From Spirochaetaceae bacterium (lineage in GTDB: Bacteria > Spirochaetota > Spirochaetia > DSM-27196 > PWMO01), in contig REDM01000166.1 in NCBI GenBank assembly GCA_007693485.1, positions 1-32,113 of the forward strand: 32,113 nt of DNA, in the 5' to 3' direction. Numbering within the stretch: the first letter of the stretch is position 1; each line of letters begins with the position of its first letter. The translations under genes and the position numbers were made by a program. Under the pieces are notes generated by a model. That model was given only the letters and a program-made list of their open reading frames with translations. It searched no databases and was not told the DNA's origin. Shown one piece after another: positions 31,555 to 32,113 of this stretch.

Positions 31555-31977
31555 GGAGAACGGCTCATGGCCCTGCAGGATGCGGATCTGGAGCGGATTG
31601 GACGGTACGTACAGTCTCAGTTGCCGGGGTGGCTTGAAGCTTCGGATCGGCCGTTGCCTGGGGTGCAGGTGGTGGAGAAGTTGACGCGGCTGGAAGACGC
31701 GATTCTGTCCGGGCAGGAGCTGATGCGCAGCGAGTTGCATGCTCAGCGAGAGCTGATGGAGCAGCGGTTTACGTCGATGCAGAAGCAGATGGATGAGCGG
31801 TTCACGGCGGTGCTGCGCGAGATTGAGGTGCGCGCTGCGGCCTCGGACAAACGGTTCGAGTCTGTTGATAAGCGTTTCGACGACATGCAGGCCAACTTCG
31901 CGCGCACGCAGTGGTTGATTGGGATTGGCTTCGTTGTGCTGGGAAGTCTGGTGTCGATGTTTCACCTTCTGGGGTAG
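31552..31977 (+). CDS. Membrane-anchored coiled-coil protein, paralogue B
   Basis: A 141-aa shorter copy of the protein at 29099. The N-terminus (ALQDADLERIGRYVQSQLPG; LTRLEDAILSGQELMR) and C-terminus (KRFDDMQANFARTQWLIGIG plus membrane span) are closely similar. The coiled coil (DNA 31765-31893) has only five RF-type units, of lengths 11, 11, 7, 7, 7. The 47-residue length difference is wholly due to the missing repeat units. ATG 31552 matches the paralogue's start; GTG 31543 is possible. Codon third positions are less GC-rich than in copy A, hinting at separate histories. It is followed by no clear terminator. Confidence 0.78.
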   Translation: MGERLMALQDADLERIGRYVQSQLPGWLEASDRPLPGVQVVEKLTRLEDAILSGQELMRSELHAQRELMEQRFTSMQKQMDERFTAVLREIEVRAAASDKRFESVDKRFDDMQANFARTQWLIGIGFVVLGSLVSMFHLLG

Positions 31978-31994
31978 GGGGTGGAACTCCCTCC

Positions 31995-32024
31995 TTGGCG
32001 GCAATAGTATGGAACGAGTATACT
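31995..32024 (+). promoter_or_regulatory. Possible promoter for a gene beyond the right edge
   Basis: TTGGCG (31995-32000), 18-nt spacer, TATACT (32019-32024). The remaining 89 bases hold no convincing gene. Confidence 0.35.
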
Positions 32025-32113
32025 TACGCAAGCTATGTCGGAATGAGAGGCACGAATCCCAGAGATCGTAACTCGGCTCCGCGCCCTGAAACCTGAATTG
32101 GTGTACCTGTTCG

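Noticed and set aside
31302-31568. Reading the DUF1902 frame as a complete 88-aa protein
   Set aside because: Its first ~27 residues are the antisense of the duplicated promoter, and nearly the same residues appear opposite copy A at 29032-29115, so they are not a real N-terminus.

Overview
The window is high-GC bacterial DNA, most likely from a free-living spirochaete (Spirochaetales). The supporting signs are a UMP kinase of the archaeal/spirochaete type, a LolA-like / RodZ-like / RimO run, a very large acidic-plus-TPR membrane protein resembling the spirochaete flagellar collar protein FlcA, and a strongly promoted short-signal-peptide porin. This assignment is an inference from gene content; no rRNA or other marker settles it.

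Layout. 1-30: the 5' part of a tRNA-Leu (minus strand), cut by the window edge. 94-1570: a minus-strand pair (unknown protein, AEC-family permease) divergent from 1573-3602, an unknown 109-aa protein and a 529-aa lipoprotein. 3632-4312: UMP kinase, divergent from a plus-strand envelope/translation group: UVR-motif protein, LolA-like carrier, RodZ-like HTH membrane protein, RimO, EamA permease (4368-9350). 9436-12781: UvrD/PcrA helicase, a shrunken aminotransferase-like protein and a small membrane protein, tightly coupled. 12863-16090: a two-TM small protein, rplM-rpsI-recX, a MerR-type-HTH/receiver protein with a lone receiver, and acylphosphatase. 16095-21999: enolase (minus), proS and an UPF0158-GNAT fusion (plus), an acyltransferase and an exported CBM48 protein (minus). 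22090-27636: FlcA-like protein, ilvE (minus), manC (plus).

The right end (27648-32113) looks like accessory DNA. It holds a minus-strand operon of a Uma2-family nuclease, a 64-aa protein and a MNT-type nucleotidyltransferase. It also holds two paralogous membrane-anchored coiled-coil proteins that share a duplicated promoter, a porin with strong promoter and terminator, and a DUF1902/HicB-like remnant whose 5' end is replaced by the duplicated promoter segment.

Most of the window is ordinary housekeeping content. The points that stand out are: (i) a 21-bp element, 20/21 identical, in two separate divergent intergenic regions; (ii) several genes whose -10 box lies 7-11 nt before the start codon, suggesting leaderless mRNAs; (iii) the HTH-receiver/receiver pair without a kinase; (iv) the catalytic-lysine-less aminotransferase homologue; (v) the duplicated coiled-coil cassette built of mixed 11- and 7-residue repeats. 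All promoter calls were made by eye.
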